A DNA stretch of 64,000 nt from CAXBID01 sp963815305 (lineage in GTDB: Bacteria > Bacteroidota > Bacteroidia > Flavobacteriales > Flavobacteriaceae): the NCBI GenBank assembly GCA_963815305.1, contig CAWFFW010000001.1, positions 186,001 to 250,000 of the forward strand, read 5' to 3'. The notes beneath the pieces were generated by a model. It was not told the DNA's origin. It saw nothing but the letters and a program-made list of their open reading frames with translations, and searched no databases. Made by a program: the position numbers and the translations under genes. Shown piece by piece: positions 34,892 to 43,288 of this stretch. Positions within the stretch are counted from its first letter, which is position 1, and each line of letters opens with the position of its first letter.

Positions 34892-35670
34892 TATAATGAG
34901 CGGTCTAAATGTGAATAGCCACCATCTACAAAAACGAGTTGTCCTGTAGTATGGCTTGATGTTTCAGATAATAAAAAAGCAACGGTGTTTGCTATTTCTG
35001 TAGCGGTTGTCATTCTATTTTCTAACGGAATATGTTTGGTAATACTTTCAAACTTTTCTTCAGGATTCGGAAAAGTGTCTAACCATTTTTTATACAATGG
35101 TGTATAACATTCTGCAACAATAACTGCGTTTACACGAATGCTGTATGGCAATAATTCTACTGCCCATTCTCTGGTTAAAGCATTTCTGGCGCCATTAGAT
35201 GCTGCATAACCAGAAGTGTTACCTTGGCCAGTAACCGATGTTTTTGAGCCTATATTTATAATAGCACCTTTACTTTTTTTAAGTGCTGGTAATGCATGAT
35301 GCGCCATAACGTAGTAATGTGCCACGTTGCGTTGAATGGATGCCATAAACTCTTTATAATTACCGTTTTCTAAACCAACTCCGTCATTAACGCCTGCGTT
35401 GTTTACCAAACCATCAATACGTCCAAATTCTTTTAAAACCGAATCTATAGCGTTTTTACAATCTTCTTTTTTGGTTAATTCCGCAAAAGCGTAAAAAGCG
35501 TTACCACCATTAGCTTTTATGGTTTTTACAGCTTCTAAAATATTATGTTTGTTGCGCCCAACAATTACAGGAATAGCACCTTCTTGAGCCAATACCTTGC
35601 AAATACCATTACCGATGCCTTTTGAGCCACCAGTCACAATAATTACTTTGTCTTTTAGCTTTAAATCCAT
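34891..35670 (-). CDS. Short-chain dehydrogenase, probable L-fucose dehydrogenase
   Basis: A 259-residue SDR protein, by context oxidising L-fucose to L-fuconolactone. The NAD(P)-binding GGSKGIGNG is near residue 14, NNAG near 89 and the Ser region GSKTSVTGQ near 140. The catalytic Tyr155 is present, but the active-site lysine four residues on is Asn159 (YAASN instead of YxxxK). The C-terminal end GQLVFVDGGYSHLDR is typical of the fucose-dehydrogenase group. The gene sits between the lactonase and permease genes with 3-base and overlapping junctions. Whether the Asn is a family trait or a loss of function is open. Confidence 0.82.
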   Translation of the reverse strand: MDLKLKDKVIIVTGGSKGIGNGICKVLAQEGAIPVIVGRNKHNILEAVKTIKANGGNAFYAFAELTKKEDCKNAIDSVLKEFGRIDGLVNNAGVNDGVGLENGNYKEFMASIQRNVAHYYVMAHHALPALKKSKGAIINIGSKTSVTGQGNTSGYAASNGARNALTREWAVELLPYSIRVNAVIVAECYTPLYKKWLDTFPNPEEKFESITKHIPLENRMTTATEIANTVAFLLSETSSHTTGQLVFVDGGYSHLDRSL

Positions 35671-35673
35671 AGT

Positions 35674-36504
35674 TTAATTTTTTAATTGGTACCAATGTCG
35701 AGCGTTAAGGCCCATAATTTGCTTTTGTTCAGTTTTTGAAAATGTATTAATGTAGTCTTCAACGACTGCAATCGTTTTCGTATAATTTCCTGCTAATAAA
35801 CTAACTGGCCAATCGCTACCAAAAAGTATTCTTTTAGTTCCGAAACTTTCAAAAACGACCTCTAAATACGGTATTATTTCTAAAATTCCCCAGATATTCC
35901 AATGTGCTTCTGTAGTTAAACCAGATACTTTACAAGCTACATTTTTAAATTTTGATAGTGTTTTTATGTCTGCTTTCCAATGGTTAATTTTTCCGTCTTT
36001 AATATATGGTTTCGCACAATGGTCTAAAATAAATTTTTGCTTCGGAAATGTTTTAACCAGCGCTATTGCCTCTTCAATTTGATGTGGAAAAATTAAAATA
36101 TCATAAGTTAGGTTGTACCTTTCTAAAGCTGAAATTCCGTTTTTAAAATCCTCTCGAAGCATAAATTCTTTTGGTTCTGCTTGCACAATATGGCGTAAGC
36201 CTTTTAATTTTTCAAATTTCGAAAAATGAAGTAAACGCTCTTCAATATTAGTATCACACAAATCTAACCAGCCAACCACGCCTTTTATAAATGGGTTTTC
36301 TTCTGCTAAATCTAATAAAAATTTAGTTTCTGTTTCAGAAGTATCCGCTTGCACCGCAATACAACCATCTATGTGGTGTTCTTGTAAAATAGGTTGTAAA
36401 TTTTCTGGTAAAAAATTACGTTTTAGCACACGCATATCACCGGTAATCCACGCATCTCTTTGCGGATTGTATTGCCAAAAGTGTTGGTGTGCGTCTATTT
36501 TCAA
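35674..36504 (-). CDS. Amidohydrolase, probable L-fucono-1,5-lactonase
   Basis: A 276-residue TIM-barrel amidohydrolase of the COG3618 group, which includes sugar lactonases. The metal-binding HxH is in MKIDAHQHFW at the N-terminus. A further His lies in LRHIVQAEP near residue 121, HCAKP near 190 and the Asp in FGSDWPVSLLAG near 240. It should hydrolyse L-fuconolactone to L-fuconate, the second step of the pathway. It is encoded 3 bases upstream of the fucose dehydrogenase gene. All metal ligands expected of the family look present. Confidence 0.87.
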   Translation of the reverse strand: MKIDAHQHFWQYNPQRDAWITGDMRVLKRNFLPENLQPILQEHHIDGCIAVQADTSETETKFLLDLAEENPFIKGVVGWLDLCDTNIEERLLHFSKFEKLKGLRHIVQAEPKEFMLREDFKNGISALERYNLTYDILIFPHQIEEAIALVKTFPKQKFILDHCAKPYIKDGKINHWKADIKTLSKFKNVACKVSGLTTEAHWNIWGILEIIPYLEVVFESFGTKRILFGSDWPVSLLAGNYTKTIAVVEDYINTFSKTEQKQIMGLNARHWYQLKN

Positions 36505-36550
36505 TGATGTTTATTTTGGTGTTGGGTGTTGGGTTTTTAGATTTTGTAAT

Positions 36551-37402
36551 TTACTTGTAAGCTATAGCTTTTTGTTCTGAAATGCCTAAACCTTCAATTC
36601 CTAAACGCATTACGTCTCCTGGTTTTAAATATTTTGGTGGATTAAAGCCTAAACCAACTCCAAATGGTGTTCCTGTAGAAATAACATCGCCAGGTAATAA
36701 AGTCATGTATTGACTGATATAAGACACGACTTCTTGCACATTGAATATAAAATCTGATGTTGAAGAATCTTGTAGTTTTTCGCCATTAACTTCTAACCAA
36801 AGGTCTAAGTTATTAGGGTTTTTAATTTCGTCTTTTGTTGCTAAAAATGGTCCAAGTGGCGCAAACGTATCGCAACCTTTTCCTTTACACCATTGGCCTT
36901 CTTTTTCAATTTGAAAAGCACGTTCGGACACATCGTTATGCAATACATAACCCGCAATATATTCATCGGCATCTTCTAACGCTACATAAGATGCTTTTTT
37001 GCCAATTACGATAGCCAACTCAACTTCCCAATCGGTTTTTTCACTGTTTTTAGGAATTACGACATCATCATTTGGACCAACAATTGCTGTGGTTGATTTA
37101 AAAAACAATACAGGTTCTTTAGGAACTTTCATACCAGCTTCGGCAGCGTGTTTTGCGTAGTTTAAACCCACGCAAACTAACTTTGAAGGTCTCGTAATAG
37201 GCGAGGCCAATCGTACAGTATTGTCTACCGTTGGGCACTTAACTTCATTAGTTTTTAACCAGGTTTTTAAACGTTTAATTCCGTTAGTTTCAAAGAATTT
37301 TTCGTTATAATCTTCGCCAAAAGCGCTAACATCTATACGCTTGTTTTCTAATTGTAATCCTGCTTTTTCGTTGCCTTCTGCTCCGAATCTTATTAATTTC
37401 AT
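36551..37402 (-). CDS. FAH-family hydrolase, probable 2,4-diketo-3-deoxy-L-fuconate hydrolase
   Basis: A 283-residue fumarylacetoacetate-hydrolase-type protein. Family motifs are VCVGLNYAKHAAEAG near residue 76, FFKSTTAIVGPND near 100 (metal-linked), WEVELAIVIGKKA near 125 (Glu-x-Glu metal ligands), ERAFQIEKEGQWCKGKG near 160 and STGTPFGVGLGF near 243. In the non-phosphorylating fucose pathway described for Xanthomonas, such an enzyme cleaves the diketo acid to pyruvate and L-lactate, which explains the lactate dehydrogenase at the end of the operon. Strong family call; the specific substrate follows from context. Confidence 0.85.
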   Translation of the reverse strand: MKLIRFGAEGNEKAGLQLENKRIDVSAFGEDYNEKFFETNGIKRLKTWLKTNEVKCPTVDNTVRLASPITRPSKLVCVGLNYAKHAAEAGMKVPKEPVLFFKSTTAIVGPNDDVVIPKNSEKTDWEVELAIVIGKKASYVALEDADEYIAGYVLHNDVSERAFQIEKEGQWCKGKGCDTFAPLGPFLATKDEIKNPNNLDLWLEVNGEKLQDSSTSDFIFNVQEVVSYISQYMTLLPGDVISTGTPFGVGLGFNPPKYLKPGDVMRLGIEGLGISEQKAIAYK

Positions 37403-37452
37403 CTAAACTATTTTTATTACTTATTTTAATTTTTTATTGCTCTATTCATGCA

Positions 37453-37541
37453 CTTCGACTGCGCTCAGTGTGACATTTGTCTCATTTAAAGAGAAACTGA
37501 TTATCATTTTATGAGTATGAGTTTCTTCCCTTTGGGAAGAT
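37453..37541. repeat. Two short dispersed-type hairpin repeats
   Basis: CACTTCGACTGCGCTCAGTG (about 37451-37470) is a GC-rich element; a variant containing TCGACTGCGCTCGAAC occurs at 40733-40748. A second hairpin CTTCCC-TTT-GGGAAG is at 37525-37539. From memory both belong to intergenic repeats common in Flavobacteriia. They lie in the 150-base gap between the hydrolase and dehydrogenase genes of the fucose operon and could process or attenuate its mRNA. Confidence 0.5.
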
Positions 37542-37553
37542 TAAGATGGGATT

Positions 37554-38330
37554 TTACCCATTCAATTTTATAAATCCACCATCTATAGGAAAATCTGTTC
37601 CTGTAATAAATGTTGCTTGATCGCTACATAAATATAATGCAAGATGTGCTATTTCTTCGGGTTTACCCATTCTGCCAATGGGTTGTGTTTTAGATAATTT
37701 TTCAAACATTTCACCTTGGTTATCTGGGTAATTATCTTTTATAAACCCATCTACAAATGGTGTATGTACGCGTGCTGGCGAAATACAATTGCAACGAATT
37801 CCTTCTGAAATATAATCTTTTGCAACAGAATACGTCATAGTTAGCACCGCACCTTTAGTCATAGAATAGGCAAATCGGTCTGAAATTCCAACCGAAGATG
37901 CTATAGAAGCCATATTTACAATAACACCATTTTTCTGCTTTTTAAAGTAAGGAATAGCTGATTTTATACCATTATAAACCCCTTTAATATTTACATTGTA
38001 TAAACGGTCTAAATCTTCTGGATTAGTATTTTCAATGTTTCCAACGTGTGCAATACCTGCATTATTTATTAAAATATCTATTGTACTGGTTTTAGCAATT
38101 TTACTAAAAATAGTTTCAATTTGAGTTTGATTTGAGACATCACATTTATAAAAAGACGCTTTTCCATTTTCTACTTCAATTTCTTTAACTGTGTTAGTTC
38201 CGTTGTCTTCGTTAAAATCTAAAATACAAACGTGTGCACCTTGTTTTGCAAATATGGTTGAAATTGCTTTCCCAATGCCGCTTCCGCCACCAGTTATAAT
38301 GGCTGTTTTTCCTTTTAAACTAAATATCAT
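37554..38330 (-). CDS. Short-chain dehydrogenase, probable 2-keto-3-deoxy-L-fuconate dehydrogenase
   Basis: A 258-residue SDR with all expected motifs: GGGSGIGKAI near residue 14, CDVSNQ near 63, NNAGIAHVG near 89, the Ser in MASIASSVG near 140 and an intact YSMTK (Tyr/Lys pair) near 155. The C-terminal FITGTDFPIDGGFIK is typical of NAD-dependent SDRs of this group. By context it oxidises 2-keto-3-deoxy-L-fuconate at C4 to the diketo acid cleaved by the FAH-type hydrolase. One base separates it from the dehydratase gene. In contrast to the other SDR of the operon its active site is complete. Confidence 0.85.
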   Translation of the reverse strand: MIFSLKGKTAIITGGGSGIGKAISTIFAKQGAHVCILDFNEDNGTNTVKEIEVENGKASFYKCDVSNQTQIETIFSKIAKTSTIDILINNAGIAHVGNIENTNPEDLDRLYNVNIKGVYNGIKSAIPYFKKQKNGVIVNMASIASSVGISDRFAYSMTKGAVLTMTYSVAKDYISEGIRCNCISPARVHTPFVDGFIKDNYPDNQGEMFEKLSKTQPIGRMGKPEEIAHLALYLCSDQATFITGTDFPIDGGFIKLNG

Positions 38331-38331
38331 A

Positions 38332-39651
38332 TTATTCGAAATTTAATTTTTTAGACCACACTTCACCATTAGGAAAACTGTAGGTTTCTAAAGATTCTGG
38401 TTTCATTGTTATGCTATAGCCCGCTTGTTTTGGGGGCATATACGCACCGTTTTTTATCACAACTGGTTCAAAAAAATGTTCGTGTAAATGGTCTACATAT
38501 TCAATAATTCTGTCTTCTGTAGTGGCACTTACACAAATATAATCTATCATAGATAAATGTTGTACATACTCGCATAAACCAACGCCACCAGCGTGCGGAC
38601 ATACTGGGACTTTATATTTTGCAGCCATTAATATAATTGCTAAAATTTCGTTTACACCACCAACGCGACAACTATCTATTTGGCAAATTTGTAGTGCATC
38701 TGCCATAATAAGTTGTTTAAACATGACTCTATTTTGGCAATGTTCGCCAGTTGCTACTTTTATTGGTGCAACTGCTTTGGCAATTTTTGCGTGGCCTAAA
38801 ATATCGTCTGGACTTGTAGGTTCTTCAATCCAATACGGATTGAACTTCTTTAAAGACGCCATATTTTCTATCGCTTCGTCTACATCCCATTTTTGGTTGG
38901 CATCCATCATTAGTTGTAAATCGTCGCCAATTTCTTCTCTAATAATTTGCGCACGACGCATATCGTCCTCTATATCGGAACCCACTTTTATTTTCATGTG
39001 TTTAAAACCTTCAGCTTTAGCTTCTTGGCATAAACGTCTCATTTTATCGTCGCTATAACCCAACCAACCTGCAGAAGTGGTGTATGCAGGATACCCGTTT
39101 TCTAATAAATCGTTAATGCGTTCTTGCTTGGTTGCTTCGTTTTTTTGAAGTAATTGTAACGCTTCATTTGGTGTTATAGCATCGGTTATATATGTGAAAT
39201 CTACACATTTTACAAATTCTTCTGGCGACATATCTGCTATTAATTGCCATAACGGTTTTTCTTCCGCTTTAGCGTACAAATCCCAAACAGCATTTACAAT
39301 AGCTCCTGTTGCTAAATGAATGACCCCTTTTTCTGGACCTAACCAACGCAATTGACTATCGCCTGTTATCATTTTCCAGAAATCGCCCATATTTTTTGTA
39401 AACGATTCCAACGTTTTACCAACTATTAAATGTGAAAGTGATTCTATTGCAGCAACGCATAATTCGTTACCACGACCAATGGTAAATGTTAATCCATGAC
39501 CTTCCAAATCTGGATAGTCGGTTTTTAAAATAACGTAGGCAGCCGAATAATCTGGGTCTGGATTCATAGCATCTGAGCCATCTAAAGCATCGCTTGTAGG
39601 AAATCTTACATCTTTGGTTAAAACTTGCGCTATGGTAATATTTTTGCTCAT
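38332..39651 (-). CDS. L-fuconate dehydratase (enolase superfamily)
   Basis: A 439-residue enolase-superfamily acid-sugar dehydratase. The KxK catalytic pair is in HMKIKVGSDIEDD near residue 221, followed by the three metal ligands in LMMDANQKW (Asp, near 250), YWIEEPTSPDD (Glu, near 276) and VATGEHCQNR (Glu, near 303), and the catalytic His in VCPHAGGVGLCE near 355. The sequence FPTSDALDGSDAMNPDPDYS at the N-terminus is typical of fuconate dehydratases. It converts L-fuconate to 2-keto-3-deoxy-L-fuconate. It is the first gene of the catabolic operon after the AraC gene, with a likely promoter at 39674-39720. Confidence 0.92.
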   Translation of the reverse strand: MSKNITIAQVLTKDVRFPTSDALDGSDAMNPDPDYSAAYVILKTDYPDLEGHGLTFTIGRGNELCVAAIESLSHLIVGKTLESFTKNMGDFWKMITGDSQLRWLGPEKGVIHLATGAIVNAVWDLYAKAEEKPLWQLIADMSPEEFVKCVDFTYITDAITPNEALQLLQKNEATKQERINDLLENGYPAYTTSAGWLGYSDDKMRRLCQEAKAEGFKHMKIKVGSDIEDDMRRAQIIREEIGDDLQLMMDANQKWDVDEAIENMASLKKFNPYWIEEPTSPDDILGHAKIAKAVAPIKVATGEHCQNRVMFKQLIMADALQICQIDSCRVGGVNEILAIILMAAKYKVPVCPHAGGVGLCEYVQHLSMIDYICVSATTEDRIIEYVDHLHEHFFEPVVIKNGAYMPPKQAGYSITMKPESLETYSFPNGEVWSKKLNFE

Positions 39652-39673
39652 TCTTTTAAATTTGATAACTCTA

Positions 39674-39720
39674 CAAATCTAAGTGATAGAGCACGCTAAG
39701 TCCACTACTTTTTCGACTTA
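39674..39720 (-). promoter_or_regulatory. Likely promoter and operator of the fucose operon
   Basis: On the minus strand TAGATTTG (39681-39674) matches the -7 consensus TAnnTTTG, 23 bases before the dehydratase ATG. Just upstream TAAGTC and GACTTA (39697-39702 and 39715-39720) form an inverted repeat with a 12-base spacer, placed where an activator would bind. No -33 TTG is apparent, as expected for an activator-dependent promoter. The AraC regulator encoded next door is the obvious candidate. Confidence 0.45.
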
Positions 39721-39746
39721 AACTAATACTATTTTTGCATTTATGT

Positions 39747-40628
39747 TTATTTTTGAATGTATTTAGTATTATTAATATGTTTTTTTAAATAAGCTGAAGG
39801 TGAACTATTTTTAATAATTTTGAATTGTCTATTGAAATTTGATAGGTTATTATAACCAGATTCGTAAGCAATAGCTGCAATGTTTAATTCGTTTTCCTGA
39901 AGCAGTTTACAAGCGTAACCCACCCGAATTTCATTCACATATTTAGAAAATGTTTTACGATGCACACGTTTAAAAGACCTGCTAAATGCCGAAGTATTCA
40001 TATTGGCAATTTTAGCAACCGTTTTCAGACTAATATCTTTATAAAAGTTTTTAAAAATGTAAGCAATAACGTTGTTAGACAGTTTAGTTTCTTTGAGTTT
40101 TAATGAGGAAATATAGCCAGAACTTGCCAATAATTTAATGTCATCATGCAATGCTAATTGATTTAAAACATCAATAAACTGATGAGTTTTATTGAAATTA
40201 CTTTCCGTAGTTAGTTTTATTATTTTTTCTCGTAAATTCGTTGGTACGTTTTTAAATAAAATACCCTGCTCTGCATTTTTAAAAAGTATTTTAATTGGTT
40301 TTATTTCTGGTAATTCTAAAAAAGTATCGCCTAAAAAATCTTCTTTAAAATGAATTGAGATAGCTTGGGCTTTTAAAGTACTGTTCTCTTGAAAATATTT
40401 AGGGTCATTTAACCACATGTGTGGTAGATTTTTACCAATAAGCACAATATCTTTAGCTTGAAATTTTTTAATACTATCGCCAATAAAACGTGTGCCTTTA
40501 CTTTTTATAATAGTAACCAGTTCTAATTCGGGATGATAATGCCATATTTTTAAAAAGTTGGCATAACTGTTTTTTTTAACCGTAACGGTTTCTGTTGTAT
40601 TACTTCTATTTATTAAATGCAGTTTCAT
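39747..40628 (-). CDS. AraC-family regulator of the fucose operon
   Basis: A 293-residue regulator with an N-terminal cupin sensor (WHYHPELELVTIIKSKGTRF near residue 30, then DIVLIGKNLPHMW) and a C-terminal AraC double helix-turn-helix (LKTVAKIANMNTSAFSRSFK near 198 and IAAIAYESGYNNLSNFNRQF near 250, ending SPSAYLKKH). It is the RhaS/MelR-like architecture in which the cupin binds a sugar. It is encoded 95 bases upstream of the dehydratase gene in the same direction. It is unlike the two island AraC proteins. I infer that it senses L-fucose or a pathway intermediate and activates the operon. Confidence 0.88.
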   Translation of the reverse strand: MKLHLINRSNTTETVTVKKNSYANFLKIWHYHPELELVTIIKSKGTRFIGDSIKKFQAKDIVLIGKNLPHMWLNDPKYFQENSTLKAQAISIHFKEDFLGDTFLELPEIKPIKILFKNAEQGILFKNVPTNLREKIIKLTTESNFNKTHQFIDVLNQLALHDDIKLLASSGYISSLKLKETKLSNNVIAYIFKNFYKDISLKTVAKIANMNTSAFSRSFKRVHRKTFSKYVNEIRVGYACKLLQENELNIAAIAYESGYNNLSNFNRQFKIIKNSSPSAYLKKHINNTKYIQK

Positions 40629-40728
40629 TGGTGTTAATATACCAATTAGGATTATATAAAATAAGAAACCGCAAAAAAAGTATTAGTTTTTGTGCAGTTT
40701 GTGAATTTTAATTTCTTATTGCTTTAGT

Positions 40729-40752
40729 AGTTCTCGACTGCGCTCGAACAGA
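40729..40752. repeat. Dispersed-type repeat, second copy
   Basis: GTTCTCGACTGCGCTCGAAC is a GC-rich imperfect hairpin sharing TCGACTGCGCTC with the element at 37453. It lies upstream of the AraC gene in AT-rich DNA. Confidence 0.45.
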
Positions 40753-40773
40753 CAGAAAAGTTAAATATATACT

Positions 40774-40998
40774 TTAATTTTCATCTAAATAATTAGGAAT
40801 TCCGTCATTATCATAATCACCATTTCCTTCTTTATCATCAGGAATACCATCACCATCTGCATCACGCACCTATATTTTAGATTTGTTTTTAGCAGACACT
40901 TCAAAAAGCGCTAAACAACCATCACCTTCGCCTAAAGCTCTAATATTTCTTGAACATTTATGTAATAGCGTTTCATACAGTTCGGTTAACAGTTAAAA
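40774..40998 (-). pseudogene. C-terminal relic of a protein with thrombospondin-3-type repeats
   Basis: On the minus strand the sequence reads LTELYETLLHKCSRNIRALG, then EGDGCLALFEVSAKNKSKI, a stop, then VRDADGDGIPDDKEGNGDYD and NDGIPNYLDEN before the final stop. DxDxDGIPD and NDGIPNYLD are calcium-binding TSP3-type units that end many secreted Flavobacteriia proteins. The frame has an internal stop and no start, so it is only a 3' remnant. Confidence 0.6.
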
Positions 40999-41153
40999 AA
41001 AATCAAAAAGTGTTAATCTAATTTACCTTATTACAGATTAATTGATTTGACTTTCATCTTTAACCAGGTTTCATTTAAAGACAACAACTATAAAGTCATA
41101 AAACACATTTGTAATACTCTTTTGGTTATCTAGCACACGAATTAAAATGGACT

Positions 41154-41893
41154 AGTATCTGTTTATGTTCGTATTACAGTTAATATTAAGCGTGTAAACA
41201 TTAGTCTTAAACGAAAAGTCGCACTCTCTGAGTGGAATTCTTCATAAGGAATAGCTCGAGGTACTAAACAAGAGTCGAGATTATTTAATAGATACTTAGA
41301 CCAAGTTCAAAGTATGATCTATGAATCTTATGAGTAACTGCAAGCAGAGAAAGAATTAATTTCTGCGTAACCTATAAAAGCAATGTATTCGGGAGAAGAT
41401 TACAATGAGTATTCGCTATTAACCTTAGTTGATTATCATAACACTCAAATGTCTGAAACATTAATTTACGGTACCTCAAAAAATTACTTTACAACACAGA
41501 AATATATAAGACAATTTCTTCTAAAGAAGAGAAAAAAAGATGATATTTATTTATCTAAACTTACATATCGCTTTGTCATAGATTTCGAAAAATTCTTAAG
41601 AGGTCATGCTCCAGAGGACCATCAAAAGCCAATGTGAAACAATACGGTTATGAAGCATATTCAAAGATTAAGAAAAATGGTGACATTATCTTATAAAATA
41701 GAATAGATTGATAAAAATCCCTTTATTCGTTTCAAGCCAAATTATATAAGAAATGATAGAGAGTTTTTAAGATAAGATGAGTTAAATTTCATTTAGGAAA
41801 AGCAATTTGATATCGAGCGCTTACAAATTGTAAAAATTTTTTTTTTCGTATTTAGTTGTTATACTGTGTTTTCTTATATAGCAAAGGTTAAAT
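41154..41893 (+). pseudogene. Truncated tyrosine recombinase relic
   Basis: The broken frame parallels the intact recombinase at 28007-29290: VRITVNIKRVNISLKRKVAL, SGEDYNEYSLLTLVDYHNTQ (matching GEDDHQKTLKELIIYHNTN), YGTSKNYFTTQKYIRQFLL and DDIYLSKLTYRFVIDFEKFL. At least six stops interrupt it; one open part remains at 41383-41637. It ends at the start of the catalytic domain (SCYTVFSYIAKVK corresponds to SCYTGLSYIDVKE), precisely against the 3' end of the LacI-type gene. The catalytic half is gone, showing that the PUL border cuts the element. Confidence 0.85.
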
Positions 41894-42910
41894 TTATATC
41901 CTTACTGAAGATTCTCTTATATTTAATTGCCCATTTAAAATAATAGTTTGAGGTAGAAAGTTACCACTGCTGTTTTCAATTTGTTCTATCAATAATTTTG
42001 CTGCTTCTCTACCAATGTCGAGAGTTGGTTGTGAAACAGAAGTTAATGGGGGGTCTATTAAATCAGCCATTTTAGATTCAGTAAAACCTACAAAAGCAAT
42101 GTCGGTAGGAATTTTATAACCATTTTTTTTAAATACTTTCATTGCTCCTATTGCAGATGGATCATTACAAGCGAAAATGGCATCTGGGATATTATTGTTT
42201 TTGATCATAATTTCGGCTACCCGCATGCCATCTTCAATATTGAAACCCGTAGGTATTATTTTATCTTTTGCAACGGTTATTTTATGTTTTTTAAAAGCAT
42301 CAACAAAACCTCTTACTCTTTCATGTGTTAGAAAAAGAGCATCTGTACCTTTAAGACAAACAATATTTTTATACCCTTGGGCTATTAAATGCTCCGTAGC
42401 AAAAAAGGACCATTTGTAATCATTAAATAATACTTTGGAAGCATTGAGGTTTTTATTTACACGATTAAAAAGAACAATTGGTAATCCAGATTCTATCAAT
42501 TTTTGATAATATTCAGTATTACTGGTTTCGCATGAAATTGATAGTAATAAGCCATCTACCATATTACTCTCTAAAGTCTTAACATTTTTTAGTTCGGTTT
42601 CAAAACACTCATTTGATTGTGCTATTAAAACTTGATACCCTTTTTCAAAAAAGATTTCTTGAGCCCCAATAATAACCTCAGGAAAGTATCCATTTATAAA
42701 TTCAGGAACTATAATGCCAATATTAAAGGACCTCTTTTGTATTAACTTTTTTGCCATGGGGTTAGGCCGGTAGCCCATCTCTCTGGCGGTTTCCAAGATA
42801 AGATCTTTAGTTTCCTTTTTTATGTCATACTTATCATTAAAGGCTCTCGAAATTGTAGATACGGAAACATTTAATCGTTTGGCAACATCTTTTATCGTTA
42901 TATAGTTCAT
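41894..42910 (-). CDS. LacI-family transcriptional regulator of the PUL
   Basis: A 338-residue LacI/GalR-type regulator. Residues 3-25 are the helix-turn-helix (TIKDVAKRLNVSVSTISRAF) with the hinge GYRPNPMAKKL following; the rest is a periplasmic-binding-protein-like sugar sensor (NIGIIVPEFINGYFPEVI near 64, AFVGFTESKMADLIDPPLT near 285). It is transcribed divergently from the symporter gene, and the intergenic region has CGATAACGTTTTCGG-type palindromes, the usual LacI-family operator. It probably represses the symporter-oxidoreductase-SusCD operon until a sugar from the target glycan binds. Confidence 0.92.
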   Translation of the reverse strand: MNYITIKDVAKRLNVSVSTISRAFNDKYDIKKETKDLILETAREMGYRPNPMAKKLIQKRSFNIGIIVPEFINGYFPEVIIGAQEIFFEKGYQVLIAQSNECFETELKNVKTLESNMVDGLLLSISCETSNTEYYQKLIESGLPIVLFNRVNKNLNASKVLFNDYKWSFFATEHLIAQGYKNIVCLKGTDALFLTHERVRGFVDAFKKHKITVAKDKIIPTGFNIEDGMRVAEIMIKNNNIPDAIFACNDPSAIGAMKVFKKNGYKIPTDIAFVGFTESKMADLIDPPLTSVSQPTLDIGREAAKLLIEQIENSSGNFLPQTIILNGQLNIRESSVRI

Positions 42911-43162
42911 AACATTTTTAATTAGATTTTCGATTTTTTTGAATGAGTCTAACAGTCAAATTTAATAAATATAATGGTACAGCAAATATAGATAAGATTA
43001 ATTTTCGGGAATTTGTAAAATTTTCGGGATAATAAATTATTAATTTTTTTATCAAAAAATAATTAAATCATCATTTATTTGATAATTTATGACGTACAAT
43101 TATATAAAAGTGATACATTTTGTTAAACTAATTTTATTAATATATATAATAAAATTCAATTT
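42911..43162. other. Divergent promoter region, left part
   Basis: The LacI-type gene and the symporter gene diverge here. The sequence is extremely AT-rich; apart from the operators at 43163-43209, no element could be assigned with confidence. Confidence 0.45.
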
Positions 43163-43209
43163 TCGATAACGTTTTCGGAAATCGATAACGCTACCGAAAA
43201 CGTTACCGA
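43163..43209. promoter_or_regulatory. Paired LacI-type operators
   Basis: TCGATAACGTTTTCGG (43163-43178) and CCGAAAACGTTACCGA (43194-43209) are inverted copies of each other with one mismatch, 31 bp apart start to start, each centred on the palindrome AACGTT. A related half site ATCGATAACGCTACCG lies between them (43181-43196). Two sites spaced about three helical turns apart would allow cooperative or looped repression of the symporter operon. Confidence 0.7.
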
Positions 43210-43288
43210 TTTTATATTAATTTGTATTTTATTTCAAAGAGTATTAAATATATATTTTTGATTCTAACATAATTAAAACTAAACTACT

